59,077 nt of DNA, taken from the NCBI GenBank assembly GCA_903867305.1, contig CAIPQU010000142.1:1-59077 (forward strand), in the 5' to 3' direction. The notes beneath the pieces were generated by a model that worked only from the letters and a program-made list of their open reading frames with translations, ran no database searches and had not been told where the DNA came from. Positions 35,328-43,700 of this stretch are shown here, in pieces. The DNA is from an uncultured beta proteobacterium (GTDB lineage: Bacteria > Pseudomonadota > Gammaproteobacteria > Burkholderiales > Burkholderiaceae). A program made the translations under genes and the position numbers. Position 1 is the first letter of the stretch, and each line of letters opens with the position of its first letter.

Positions 35328-37004
35328 CTATACTGGAACCCATGCCATTTGGGCTTGATAAGCAAATTCCGTTTTCACATCAATCACTGCAGGCAAGTTA
35401 CTGGCAACTGCAGCTGCAAAAGCCGCTTGAAAATCCTCAGGATTTTCTACAGTAACTCCAAAACAATTGAATGCTTGTGCTATTTTTGCAAAATCGGTGG
35501 GCTCATACACATAACATTCTTTTTTTCTACCCTCAGGGCGATCGCCATAGGCAATATTTAAGTTCTTGACCCCTTGTGATAAACATTCATTGTTATTCAC
35601 GATCACAATAACATTAAGTCCCCAGCGCTTAGCAGTCTCTAGTTCAGGTAGGTGATAGGAAAATCCCCCATCTCCAACAAAACAAACAACGGTTCGATCA
35701 GGAGCCGCAGCCTTTGCACCAATCGCTGCCGGAAATGACCACCCTAATGATCCTGCTGCACGCATATACAACTGATCCGGATGTGTGAATTCCACTAAAT
35801 TCCCCGTCCATAACGCGGAATAGCCTGTATCTGCTACCAAAATCGCATCCTTTGGTAAAAGCTTGGTAATTTCTCGGCAAAGTCGCTGAGGATGCATCGG
35901 TAACTCTGTGCGTGTAAGTTCAATTTCTTGTTCAGACCACCAAGCGGCAACAAGCGACTTGGAATAGCTTAACCATTCATCATGATTGAGCGTTGGGCAT
36001 TTTTGTGCGAGAACTTCTAAAGTGGAGCGAACATCGGCTTGAATTCCAATACAGTTAGCATAATTACGGCCAATCTCAACAGGATCCATATCAATTTGTA
36101 TCGTTGGGATATGAGCTCTTGGTAATTTCCAATTTGCGGTTGTGTGGTCACTGGTATTGCTTCCCAAATAAATCACGAGATCAGCTTCATCCACGATGTG
36201 GTTGGTGCAACTCCGGCCGTATAAACCAACCATCCCCCTAAATAGAGGCTCACTTTCTAAGACAAGTGATTTAGCATCTAAAGTCACCGTGAGCGGTGCT
36301 TGGATTTTTTGGGCAAATTGATGCAATGCATCCCTTGCTCCAGATATCATCGCTCCTCGATCAGCAATAATGACTGGTTTTTTACTTTTTGCTATAGCTT
36401 CCACTACTTCACTAATCTTAGAAAGGTCTGGTTGAGGCCTAAAAGCAGGAAAATTTTGATGAACTTGATCCACGGCAATGTCAAAATCAACTTCTAATGG
36501 TGTGAGTGCATCCCCAGTAAACCCAGCCACATCTATATGCGAAGGACGAGGCGTGCCAGTCGTGGCCTCACGAAAAGCTTGGCGAATCAAATGAGGCATC
36601 TGCTCTACTACTTCCATTTGCGCATTTAGTTTTGTGACTGGAGCAAATAAGGGCGTGTGATCAACTTCTTGATAAGAGTTACGGTATTGCATCGCGGCCA
36701 CATGACGTCCAGTAAAAGCAATCACCGGTGAATGACCTAAATAAGGATCCTGTAATGAAGCGGCCAGATTAGCAGCCCCAACCGACTGTGCCATGCAGAT
36801 GCCAGGCTTGCCAGAAACTCTAGCATAGCCATCAGCCATATAACCAACACCTTTTTCAGAATGCCCTAATATACGATCAATTTTCGTATCTTCCATTTCT
36901 GCTAGAGCTCGTCTTAATACTGCATCCATGAAAAATACATGTGTCACGCCATAAGCCTCAAGTAAGCGCGCAAAATATTTAGCCCCCGTCATTTTTTCTG
37001 ACAC
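35328..37004 (-). CDS. ThDP-dependent enzyme of the acetolactate synthase superfamily
   Basis: 558 aa, GTG start with AAGGAG 7-8 nt upstream. Three domains: pyrimidine-binding (about 1-170) with the catalytic Glu50 in GHSEKGVGYMADGYARVSG, a central domain (about 190-330) with QIDMDPVEIGR, and the pyrophosphate domain (about 370-558) with GDGGFSYHLPELETAKRWGL (444-463) and NNN (470-472). The residue before the Glu is Ser, and the PDH/ALS signature GHEQ is changed, so it is not a standard biosynthetic acetolactate synthase. No regulatory small subunit is adjacent. Oxalyl-CoA decarboxylase, sulfoacetaldehyde or other 2-oxoacid lyase roles are possible. Confidence 0.85.
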   Translation of the reverse strand: MSEKMTGAKYFARLLEAYGVTHVFFMDAVLRRALAEMEDTKIDRILGHSEKGVGYMADGYARVSGKPGICMAQSVGAANLAASLQDPYLGHSPVIAFTGRHVAAMQYRNSYQEVDHTPLFAPVTKLNAQMEVVEQMPHLIRQAFREATTGTPRPSHIDVAGFTGDALTPLEVDFDIAVDQVHQNFPAFRPQPDLSKISEVVEAIAKSKKPVIIADRGAMISGARDALHQFAQKIQAPLTVTLDAKSLVLESEPLFRGMVGLYGRSCTNHIVDEADLVIYLGSNTSDHTTANWKLPRAHIPTIQIDMDPVEIGRNYANCIGIQADVRSTLEVLAQKCPTLNHDEWLSYSKSLVAAWWSEQEIELTRTELPMHPQRLCREITKLLPKDAILVADTGYSALWTGNLVEFTHPDQLYMRAAGSLGWSFPAAIGAKAAAPDRTVVCFVGDGGFSYHLPELETAKRWGLNVIVIVNNNECLSQGVKNLNIAYGDRPEGRKKECYVYEPTDFAKIAQAFNCFGVTVENPEDFQAAFAAAVASNLPAVIDVKTEFAYQAQMAWVPV

Positions 37005-37180
37005 TTTGTTTCTCCTTAATGAATTTTTCTTCGACTTTTGTTTAACGATATTCTATACCCAATGAAGAGATAGGAATTTCATCCGTATTTGTACTTAGTT
37101 TTATCGTTATTTCATCTGAAAAAGTTCATACTCCTGTATTGAAGCCACGAAAACTTGATTCATTAAAAAAAGAGGGAAAA

Positions 37181-38164
37181 ATGCGAAAAGTCTTTTTTAG
37201 ATGTTTATTGACTTTGAATATTTTCATGTTGGCTGGGTTTACAAACCCACTCTTTGCACAAATCTCTTCCTACCCGAATAAAACTATTCGCTTTGTTGTG
37301 CCATTTGCTCCAGGTGGCTCAACAGATGTCACTGCGAGAATTATTGGGCAAAAAGTCTCAGAAATTCTCAAGCAACCGGTAATTGTTGAAAACCGTGCTG
37401 GAGCTGGGGCTAGTATTGGGATCCAAAATGTTGCGAGCTCAACACCTGATGGTTACTCTGTTTTGGTTGTTTCACCATCCATCATTGTAAATTCGATTTC
37501 AATGGGTGCTAGTTCCGGATATAAACCCCAAGATTTCGAAGTTGTTTCGTTCGCCAGTAATTTGCCGATGGGTATCTTTGTCAATGAAAAGGTGCCAGCT
37601 AATAACTTGGAAGAGTTACGTACGATCGCACTAAAAGATCACCTTTCGTTTGCTACTGCTGGCAATGGGACCCCGCCAAGTATTACTTGCGAAAACTTGT
37701 TTCGGATTATTTGGAAAGCCGATGTGACCCATATCCCCTACAAGGGATCTAGCCCAGCCTTATTAGCGACGGTGAGTGGCGAAACACCGATTACCTGTGG
37801 TGCTATGACAGGTGTAACTCCGTTTGCAAAGCAAGGAAAAGTAAAAGTACTTGCTGTTTCAAGCGAAAAACGTTTAGCAAGCTTGCCTAATGTCCCCACT
37901 GTTATAGAGGCTGGATATCCTCAACTTAGAGATGATTTATGGACTGGTATATTCGTGCCCAAAAACACCCCTATCGACATCAAGCAAAAACTCAATCAAG
38001 CGATTAACTTAGCTCTACAAAATACTGAAGTAATCGAAAAATTAGATTCGAATGATTTAGTCCCGATGGGGGGGAGCCTCTCTCAAAATAGTGATTACTT
38101 TAATTCTGAGATTTCAAGATGGCTTAAAACAATCACTGCACTAAAGGCTCAACAAATTCAGTGA
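37181..38164 (+). CDS. Bug/TctC-family periplasmic solute-binding protein (4)
   Basis: 327 aa from ATG 37181, which has a strong ribosome site (AGAGGG, 4 nt away). An in-frame TTG at 37139 adds only 14 non-signal-like residues. The signal peptide ends at LFAQ; then come VPFAPGGSTDVTARIIG, GAGASIGIQN, HIPYKGSSPALLATVSG. Within the hinge region EFVSKxGL-like features are absent. It is divergent from the ThDP enzyme, 176 bp away, and convergent with the cupin gene. A Cys pair (ITCE and ITCG) is a small oddity for the family. Confidence 0.9.
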   Translation: MRKVFFRCLLTLNIFMLAGFTNPLFAQISSYPNKTIRFVVPFAPGGSTDVTARIIGQKVSEILKQPVIVENRAGAGASIGIQNVASSTPDGYSVLVVSPSIIVNSISMGASSGYKPQDFEVVSFASNLPMGIFVNEKVPANNLEELRTIALKDHLSFATAGNGTPPSITCENLFRIIWKADVTHIPYKGSSPALLATVSGETPITCGAMTGVTPFAKQGKVKVLAVSSEKRLASLPNVPTVIEAGYPQLRDDLWTGIFVPKNTPIDIKQKLNQAINLALQNTEVIEKLDSNDLVPMGGSLSQNSDYFNSEISRWLKTITALKAQQIQ

Positions 38165-38216
38165 AAATTCAACTTCCTTAGTTTGATTTCCTATTACTTA
38201 TTTAGCGTCGAGAAAG

Positions 38217-38615
38217 TTATTCACTTCGAATGACTCTGGCAGGGTTTTCTTCATAAGGTGGAGAGTAAATGACTAATAACTTGACGGGTTCTTCACTAAT
38301 GACGGTAAAGACATGCATAGCCTGTGCAGGAAAAAAACAAGCATCTCCTGGCCCCATCTCACAAACTTCTCCATTGACCTCAGCACGTGCTCGTCCCTCT
38401 AACATGTAACAAACCTGTTCAATTCCAGGATGAGCGTGCGGTAATGCCCCCTTGCCTTTTTCAATCGTGCCATGAACTAACTCAATATGCTTTGCACCAA
38501 CGTTCTCCTGACCTATGATGCGACGATTTAATGTTCCAACATGGTTGGCTGGATGATAGCCGGGAACTTCTCCAGCTTTGACAAAATATTTGGATGACGC
38601 TTTATTTTTTTCCAT
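38217..38615 (-). CDS. Cupin-domain protein, last gene of the acyl-CoA operon
   Basis: 132 aa, a single conserved beta-barrel cupin. The metal-binding motif 1 is PHAHPGIEQVCYMLEG (His, His, Glu and a fourth ligand in motif 2), and motif 2 is GPGDACFFPAQAMHVF. It likely binds Fe, Mn or Zn. It may be an isomerase, a dioxygenase-like enzyme or a ligand-sensing protein; the sequence does not say. It begins 26 bp after the acyl-CoA dehydrogenase and ends the 13-gene run. Confidence 0.85.
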   Translation of the reverse strand: MEKNKASSKYFVKAGEVPGYHPANHVGTLNRRIIGQENVGAKHIELVHGTIEKGKGALPHAHPGIEQVCYMLEGRARAEVNGEVCEMGPGDACFFPAQAMHVFTVISEEPVKLLVIYSPPYEENPARVIRSE

Positions 38616-38641
38616 AAGATATCCTTTATTTTTTAATCAAA

Positions 38642-39805
38642 TTAATACGATTTTGGTAGCCCTAATACTTTTTCGGCAATAAAACAGAGAATTAATTGTG
38701 GACTAACTGGAGCAAGACGAGGTATCCAAGATTCACGAAGGTATCTCTCCACGTGATACTCCTTAGCATATCCCATACCCCCATGCGTAAGTATCGCTCG
38801 CTCACAAGCATGAAATCCGGCTTCGCCAGCTAAATACTTCGCAGCATTTGCCTGTGCAGCACAGGGTTCTTTTGCGTCATATAAAGCTGCAGCTTTATAT
38901 ACCATGAGTTGCGCAGCCTCTAACTCCATCCATGAAATTGCCAGTGGGTGTTGAATACCTTGATTTTGCCCAATTTGTCGATCAAAAACAATGCGCTCTT
39001 TGGCATACTTTGTAGCTCTTGATAGCGCAACCTGTCCGAGTCCAACAGCTTCTGCGGCAATCAATATTCTTTCAGGATTTAAACCATGCAATATATATGA
39101 GAATCCTTTACCTTCTTCACCGATTAAGTCCTCTTTTGGTATTTTTAATCCTTCAATAAATACCTCATTTGAATCGACGCAGTGCCGTCCCATTTTGGGA
39201 ATCTCTCTGACATCAATCGAGCTTCGATCAAGATCCGTATAAAAGAGGGATAAGCCTTCGACATCTTTGCAATCTTCTATAGGTGTTGTTCTCACTAATA
39301 ATAAAATCTTATTCGCTACCTGCGCCGTCGATATCCAAATCTTTTGACCACTCACTACATAGTGATCATCTTTTTTTAGGGCTTTTGTTTTCAGTTTTAA
39401 AGTGTTTAAACCGGTATTGGGTTCGGTTACTCCAAAACAAGCCTTATCTTGACCAGCAATCAGAGGTGGTAACCAACGCTGCTTTTGCTCATCAGTGCCA
39501 AATATCACTACGGGATGTAACCCAAAAATATTCATATGAATGGAAGACGCGCCAGATAATCCTGCACCACTACCCGATATGGTTTGCATCATGAGGGCTG
39601 CTTCGGTAATACCTAATCCAGATCCACCATATTCCTCAGGCATGGCAATGCCAAGCCATCCTGCCTTAGCAAAGGCTTGATGAAAATCAAATGGGAATTC
39701 ACCTGACTGGTCTTTTTGCAACCAATACTGAGCATCAAATGGCTCACAAAGTTTCTCTATTGCTTGTTGGATTTGTAACTGCTGTTCGTTCCAATGAAAA
39801 TTCAT
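38642..39805 (-). CDS. Acyl-CoA dehydrogenase with isovaleryl/long-chain-type catalytic Glu
   Basis: 387 aa, full length. The FAD/CoA-binding motifs are FGVTEPNTGLNTL and GQKIWISTAQ. The usual C-terminal YEG glutamate is absent (ERYLRESWIPRLAPVS), but GLNPERILIA carries Glu245 at the place of the catalytic base of isovaleryl-CoA and long-chain dehydrogenases. The enzyme would form a trans-2-enoyl-CoA and give electrons to ETF. It overlaps the CoA-transferase gene by 4 bp (ATGA). That linkage suggests that its substrate is the CoA ester made by that transferase. Confidence 0.9.
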   Translation of the reverse strand: MNFHWNEQQLQIQQAIEKLCEPFDAQYWLQKDQSGEFPFDFHQAFAKAGWLGIAMPEEYGGSGLGITEAALMMQTISGSGAGLSGASSIHMNIFGLHPVVIFGTDEQKQRWLPPLIAGQDKACFGVTEPNTGLNTLKLKTKALKKDDHYVVSGQKIWISTAQVANKILLLVRTTPIEDCKDVEGLSLFYTDLDRSSIDVREIPKMGRHCVDSNEVFIEGLKIPKEDLIGEEGKGFSYILHGLNPERILIAAEAVGLGQVALSRATKYAKERIVFDRQIGQNQGIQHPLAISWMELEAAQLMVYKAAALYDAKEPCAAQANAAKYLAGEAGFHACERAILTHGGMGYAKEYHVERYLRESWIPRLAPVSPQLILCFIAEKVLGLPKSY

Positions 39806-40992
39806 GACGGCAAACCAGACTTTAAAATAGCTTGAATCTCATTTTCTAAGTAGCCCAAAGAACGTAATACTTCAGCTGTATGCTGTCCCAGCGTTGGCGT
39901 TGGAGATAATTGACTACTGGTCGGCGTCCCAGACCAATCAACCGCATCTTTCATCACACGAATAGGTCCTTCAGTCGGATGATTCTCTTCAAAAATAAAA
40001 GATTTGCTCTTTAGGTGTTCATCGTGAATTACATCATGAATCGAATTGACCATTTGATTAGGAATATCGTATTGATTAAAGAGATCACGCCATTGCGCGG
40101 TGGTCCTCGACTTCATTAGGATAGCTAATTCAGAGTAGACCTGGTCGATATTTTGGGCGCGATTAGCATGTGAGCAAAATATGACTTCATGATATCTTTG
40201 TGGTTGTTCAATCGCCTCAAAAAAACTTTTCCAATGCTTGTCATTGTAAATGAGTGTGGAAATATAACCATCTTTGGTAGCGTAAGGTTTACGGTGTGGC
40301 GAAATCAAACGTTGATAACCGGCCTTCCCAATGGAAGGAATATAAGTCTCACCAGCCATGTGATCACCTAAAACAAATTGCGTCAGTGCTTCAAACATAG
40401 GTACGATCACACGCTGACCTTGACCTGTTTTTTCTCTTGCATATAAGGCTGCCGTCACTGCATTCACTGAATATAAACCTGTGACTCGATCGCCAATGGT
40501 GGTTGGAACGTAACGTGGTTCTTCAATACCGTACTCTTGCATGAGCCATGGCAATCCAACCGCAGCTTGAATTAAATCATCATATGCTGGCTTATGCGCA
40601 TAAAGGCCATCTTGCCCAAATCCTGAACACGAAACATAAATTAATTTTGGATGTATCGCACTTAATTCCTCATATCCTAAGCCCAGCCTCTCCAGAGCTT
40701 GAAGGCGAATATTTGAAATAAAAACATCAACAGTTTTAACGAGATCTTTAACAGCTTTTTTACCTTCAGGACTTTTTAAATCTAAAACCACACTTTTCTT
40801 ACCTCGATTTAGGTGCAAGAAGATATGCCCCATCTTTGGATTTTTCATCGGGCCAACATCACGCATGTTGTCACCTTCAGGCGTCTCAACCTTAATGACC
40901 TCAGCTCCCATCGTTGCTAAAATATGTGTTGCGTATGGCCCCAATATGACGGAAGTTAAATCAAGTATCCGAACGCCCTCTAAAGGTCCCAT
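39802..40992 (-). CDS. CaiB/BaiF-family (class III) CoA-transferase
   Basis: 396 aa. Class III pattern: GPLEGVRILDLTSVILGPYA, GAEVIKVETPEGDNMRD, FLHLNRGKKSVVLDLK, NIRLQALERLGLGYEEL, and PAYDDLIQAAVG with the catalytic Asp. Members move CoA between carboxylates, such as formyl, succinyl, itaconyl or carnitinyl groups. It lies between a Bug protein and an acyl-CoA dehydrogenase, so it probably activates the acid that the Bug protein binds. The donor could be succinyl-CoA or acetyl-CoA. Confidence 0.93.
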   Translation of the reverse strand: MGPLEGVRILDLTSVILGPYATHILATMGAEVIKVETPEGDNMRDVGPMKNPKMGHIFLHLNRGKKSVVLDLKSPEGKKAVKDLVKTVDVFISNIRLQALERLGLGYEELSAIHPKLIYVSCSGFGQDGLYAHKPAYDDLIQAAVGLPWLMQEYGIEEPRYVPTTIGDRVTGLYSVNAVTAALYAREKTGQGQRVIVPMFEALTQFVLGDHMAGETYIPSIGKAGYQRLISPHRKPYATKDGYISTLIYNDKHWKSFFEAIEQPQRYHEVIFCSHANRAQNIDQVYSELAILMKSRTTAQWRDLFNQYDIPNQMVNSIHDVIHDEHLKSKSFIFEENHPTEGPIRVMKDAVDWSGTPTSSQLSPTPTLGQHTAEVLRSLGYLENEIQAILKSGLPS

Positions 40993-41005
40993 GAAATGCC
41001 CTATC

Positions 41006-41971
41006 TTAGTTAAGCTCTGACTTAATGCCAGATTGATGAATCAATTTACCCCAATAGGCTAATTGTTCACTGACGTATTGTGAAAAATCTTGCGGGGTTT
41101 TAGAAGGCCAAACTACAAATCCGAGAAGTGCTAATTTGGCTTGCACCTCTGGATCTTTTAAAGAGTCCAAAATGGCCACATTTAATTTTTCAACAATAGG
41201 CTTTGGTAAATTAGCTGGCCCAAATACACCATTCCAAGAAACGAGATCAAATCCAGGTAGGGTTTTAGCAATCGTGGGAACATTTGGTAACTGTGCATAA
41301 ACACGGTTGCCCGTTAGTCCAATGGCACGGACTTTACCAGATTTAATCATGGCCATTCCAGAGCCGGTATCTGCGACATAGACTTGTATTTGATTGCCAA
41401 TTAAATCGGTCATCGCTTGTGGACTTGACTTATAGGGTATCTGTGTCATACCAATTTTTGCTAAATAATTAATGGTTTCTGATGTAACCAAGGATGTGCT
41501 ATTGGGAGTTCCGTAAGATAGCTTACCTGGATTAGCTTTTGCATAATCAATTAATTCCTGAAGATCTTTGACGGGTAAATCATTCGTAACACAAAGCACA
41601 AAGGGTAACTCACCTACTCTGGCGATCGGCGTAAAGTCTTTCATTGGGTCATATTTGAGGTTCTGGAATAACCAAGGATTCGCTGAATGGGATGTATTTG
41701 TTGTCATAAGTATGGTGTAGCCATCTGGCTTAGCCGTCGCAACAGCTTGGGCTCCAATTTGCGCACTAGCCCCTGGCTTATTATCGACAATTACAGTTTG
41801 GCCAAGGATGACGCCCATTTTTGTAGCAACCACTCTTGCTACAGCATCGGTTCCACTCCCCGCTGCAAATGGGACCACCAGTGTAATCGTATTATTGGGA
41901 TAGCTTTGTGCCATTGCACTACAAGTAGCAAGACAACTCAATACAAACAAAAATCTTTTGATGATATTCAT
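41006..41971 (-). CDS. Bug/TctC-family periplasmic solute-binding protein (5)
   Basis: 321 aa. Signal peptide ends near AMAQ|SYPN. Landmarks: VPFAAGSGTDAVARVVA, GQTVIVDNKPGASAQIG, QIPYKSSPQAMTDLIGNQ. The first loop reads AGSGTD in place of AGGxxD, a feature it shares with Bug 6 (AGSATD). A strong ribosome site (AGGAGAC) lies before ATG 41971. It is between HMG-CoA lyase (12 bp upstream) and the CoA-transferase (13 bp downstream), inside the operon. Confidence 0.91.
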   Translation of the reverse strand: MNIIKRFLFVLSCLATCSAMAQSYPNNTITLVVPFAAGSGTDAVARVVATKMGVILGQTVIVDNKPGASAQIGAQAVATAKPDGYTILMTTNTSHSANPWLFQNLKYDPMKDFTPIARVGELPFVLCVTNDLPVKDLQELIDYAKANPGKLSYGTPNSTSLVTSETINYLAKIGMTQIPYKSSPQAMTDLIGNQIQVYVADTGSGMAMIKSGKVRAIGLTGNRVYAQLPNVPTIAKTLPGFDLVSWNGVFGPANLPKPIVEKLNVAILDSLKDPEVQAKLALLGFVVWPSKTPQDFSQYVSEQLAYWGKLIHQSGIKSELN

Positions 41972-41983
41972 GAAAGTCTCCTA

Positions 41984-42889
41984 TTATTGATTCAGTAAGG
42001 CTTTACCTACTCGAGATTGATTGGGCTTGCCAATGGCCTCTGATATAAATTGTCCAATACTCACTACAGCCTCTAAATCTACGCCTGTCTCAATCCCCAA
42101 ACCATGCAATAAATACAAGACATCTTCAGTAGCAACATTACCTGTCGCTCCTTTCGCATAAGGACAACCGCCTAAGCCAGCTACTGAGGAATGAAATATC
42201 TCTACGCCCATTTCTAAGGCAGCGTAAATATTCGTTAATGCCTGTCCATAAGTATCATGAAAATGACCAGAAAATATCTTACTAGGGGCAATTCTGAAGA
42301 TGGCTTCATAAACTCTTTTAACTTGAAGCGCAGTACCGATACCAATGGTGTCAGCAATATCAATTTCATCGCATCCTAAATCTAACATTTGTTGTACAAC
42401 TGCAACGACTTCATGAGGCTCAACGGGCCCCTGATAAGGGCAACCTAAGGAACAGGAAATACTTGCACGCACGAAAATGCCGTCACGCTTAGCCGTTTGA
42501 ACCACAGGGATAAATCGTTGAATCGATTCCGCAATACTACAGTTAATGTTTTTTTGCGCAAAGGCTTCAGAGGCAGCCGAAAAAATAACAATTTCATTTG
42601 CCTGGGCTGCGAGTGCAGCTTCGTATCCTTGTAAATTGGGTGTTAATGCTGAATAGATGACCTTCGGCTTTCTTTTAATATCTTTCATCACCTGATCACT
42701 ACCCGCCATTTGTGGAATCCATTTTGGTGATACAAACGATGCTGCTTCGATATTCCTAAATCCAGCTTCGGAGAGTCGGTTAATCAAATCAACTTTTACC
42801 TCAATTGGTACAAAATTTTTTTCATTCTGTAAACCGTCCCTTGGCCCAACTTCAACCATTTTGACCTTTTTAGGAAAAACATTTGTCAC
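41984..42889 (-). CDS. mvaB: Hydroxymethylglutaryl-CoA lyase
   Basis: 301 aa, TIM-barrel of the DRE-TIM type. It opens with VKMVEVGPRDGLQNEKN, has DEIDIADTIGIGT, and the active-site cysteine loop VAGLGGCPYAKGATGNVATED in part (Cys242). It splits HMG-CoA into acetyl-CoA and acetoacetate, the end of leucine catabolism. It overlaps the LiuC-like hydratase by 4 bp, which makes a hydratase-lyase pair. The acetoacetate product would go to ScoAB (15-16 kb) and thiolase (44.7 kb). Confidence 0.94.
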   Translation of the reverse strand: MTNVFPKKVKMVEVGPRDGLQNEKNFVPIEVKVDLINRLSEAGFRNIEAASFVSPKWIPQMAGSDQVMKDIKRKPKVIYSALTPNLQGYEAALAAQANEIVIFSAASEAFAQKNINCSIAESIQRFIPVVQTAKRDGIFVRASISCSLGCPYQGPVEPHEVVAVVQQMLDLGCDEIDIADTIGIGTALQVKRVYEAIFRIAPSKIFSGHFHDTYGQALTNIYAALEMGVEIFHSSVAGLGGCPYAKGATGNVATEDVLYLLHGLGIETGVDLEAVVSIGQFISEAIGKPNQSRVGKALLNQ

Positions 42890-43668
42890 TTGGATTTCTC
42901 CAAAAATGCTTTCATTAAGGCCTGTGCTTCATTCCCAGCTCGAATACTAGCAATCCGTCGGATCGTCTCATAAATAAGGTCTTGTGAAATCGGTTGGTGC
43001 GAGAGATCACGCACTATTTTCTTACAAGCCATAACAGCTCGCGGACCATTATTCACAATCATTTGACAAAATTTATCGACCGTACTATCCAAGGCGTCTA
43101 ATTCAACAAGTTCATGCACAAAGCCCATGACCTTTGCTTCTTGTGCACTAAATACCTCCGCAGTAATAAAGTACCTACGAGCATTTTGCTCTCCCATCGC
43201 ACGAATCACATAGGGTCCTATGGTTGCCGGCAAGAGTCCAAGCTTTGCCTCTGAAATGCAAAAACGAACATTTGTAGAAGCCACCAAAATATCGCAAACA
43301 CTTGCTAGTCCAACCCCACCAGCATAAGCATCACCATGCACCTTAGCAATTACAGGTTTTGAACAACGATAAATAGAATTCAGCATCGTCGCCATTTTTC
43401 GCGAATCTGCTTCATTTTCTTCAATCGTGTAAGTAACCATACTTTTCATCCAGTTCAAATCGGCACCAGCGCAAAAAGTTTTACCTTCACCTTGAAGCAC
43501 AATCACTCGACAATCTTTATCTTGATCTAAGTGAACAAAAACCTGATGCAGCTCATTAATCAATAATTCATTAAAAGCATTTCTAACTTCTGGGCGATTT
43601 AATGTCACATAAACAATATCAGTACCATGAACGGTTAAATGATGATAAGTGTGGGGTTGGAGTGTCAT
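42886..43668 (-). CDS. liuC: Methylglutaconyl-CoA hydratase (LiuC-like)
   Basis: 260 aa, crotonase fold. It has LNRPEVRNAFNELLINEL, GEGKTFCAGADLNWMKSM, GDAYAGGVGLASVCDI, and FCISEAKLGLLPATIGPYVI. The NWMKSM and LLPATIGPYV elements are typical of LiuC/AUH-type 3-methylglutaconyl-CoA hydratases rather than of general enoyl-CoA hydratases. Product would be HMG-CoA for the lyase downstream. No methylcrotonyl-CoA carboxylase genes are in the window, which is the usual partner in leucine breakdown. Confidence 0.88.
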   Translation of the reverse strand: MTLQPHTYHHLTVHGTDIVYVTLNRPEVRNAFNELLINELHQVFVHLDQDKDCRVIVLQGEGKTFCAGADLNWMKSMVTYTIEENEADSRKMATMLNSIYRCSKPVIAKVHGDAYAGGVGLASVCDILVASTNVRFCISEAKLGLLPATIGPYVIRAMGEQNARRYFITAEVFSAQEAKVMGFVHELVELDALDSTVDKFCQMIVNNGPRAVMACKKIVRDLSHQPISQDLIYETIRRIASIRAGNEAQALMKAFLEKSK

Positions 43669-43700
43669 AAGGTTCTCAATTCTTCTTGATGATGGATTTT

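Noticed and set aside
37044..37108. Inverted 7-mers AACGATA and TATCGTT in the divergent gap before Bug 4
   Set aside because: 58 bp apart and only 7 bp long; no supporting regulator gene. Too weak to report as an operator.
37139..37180. TTG start upstream of Bug 4
   Set aside because: It adds a charged, non-signal segment, while ATG 37181 has a strong ribosome site and a normal signal peptide.
38642..39805. Acyl-CoA dehydrogenase with a missing catalytic Glu, thought to be inactive
   Set aside because: A Glu at the isovaleryl/long-chain-type position (Glu245) can take the role, so loss of function is not supported.
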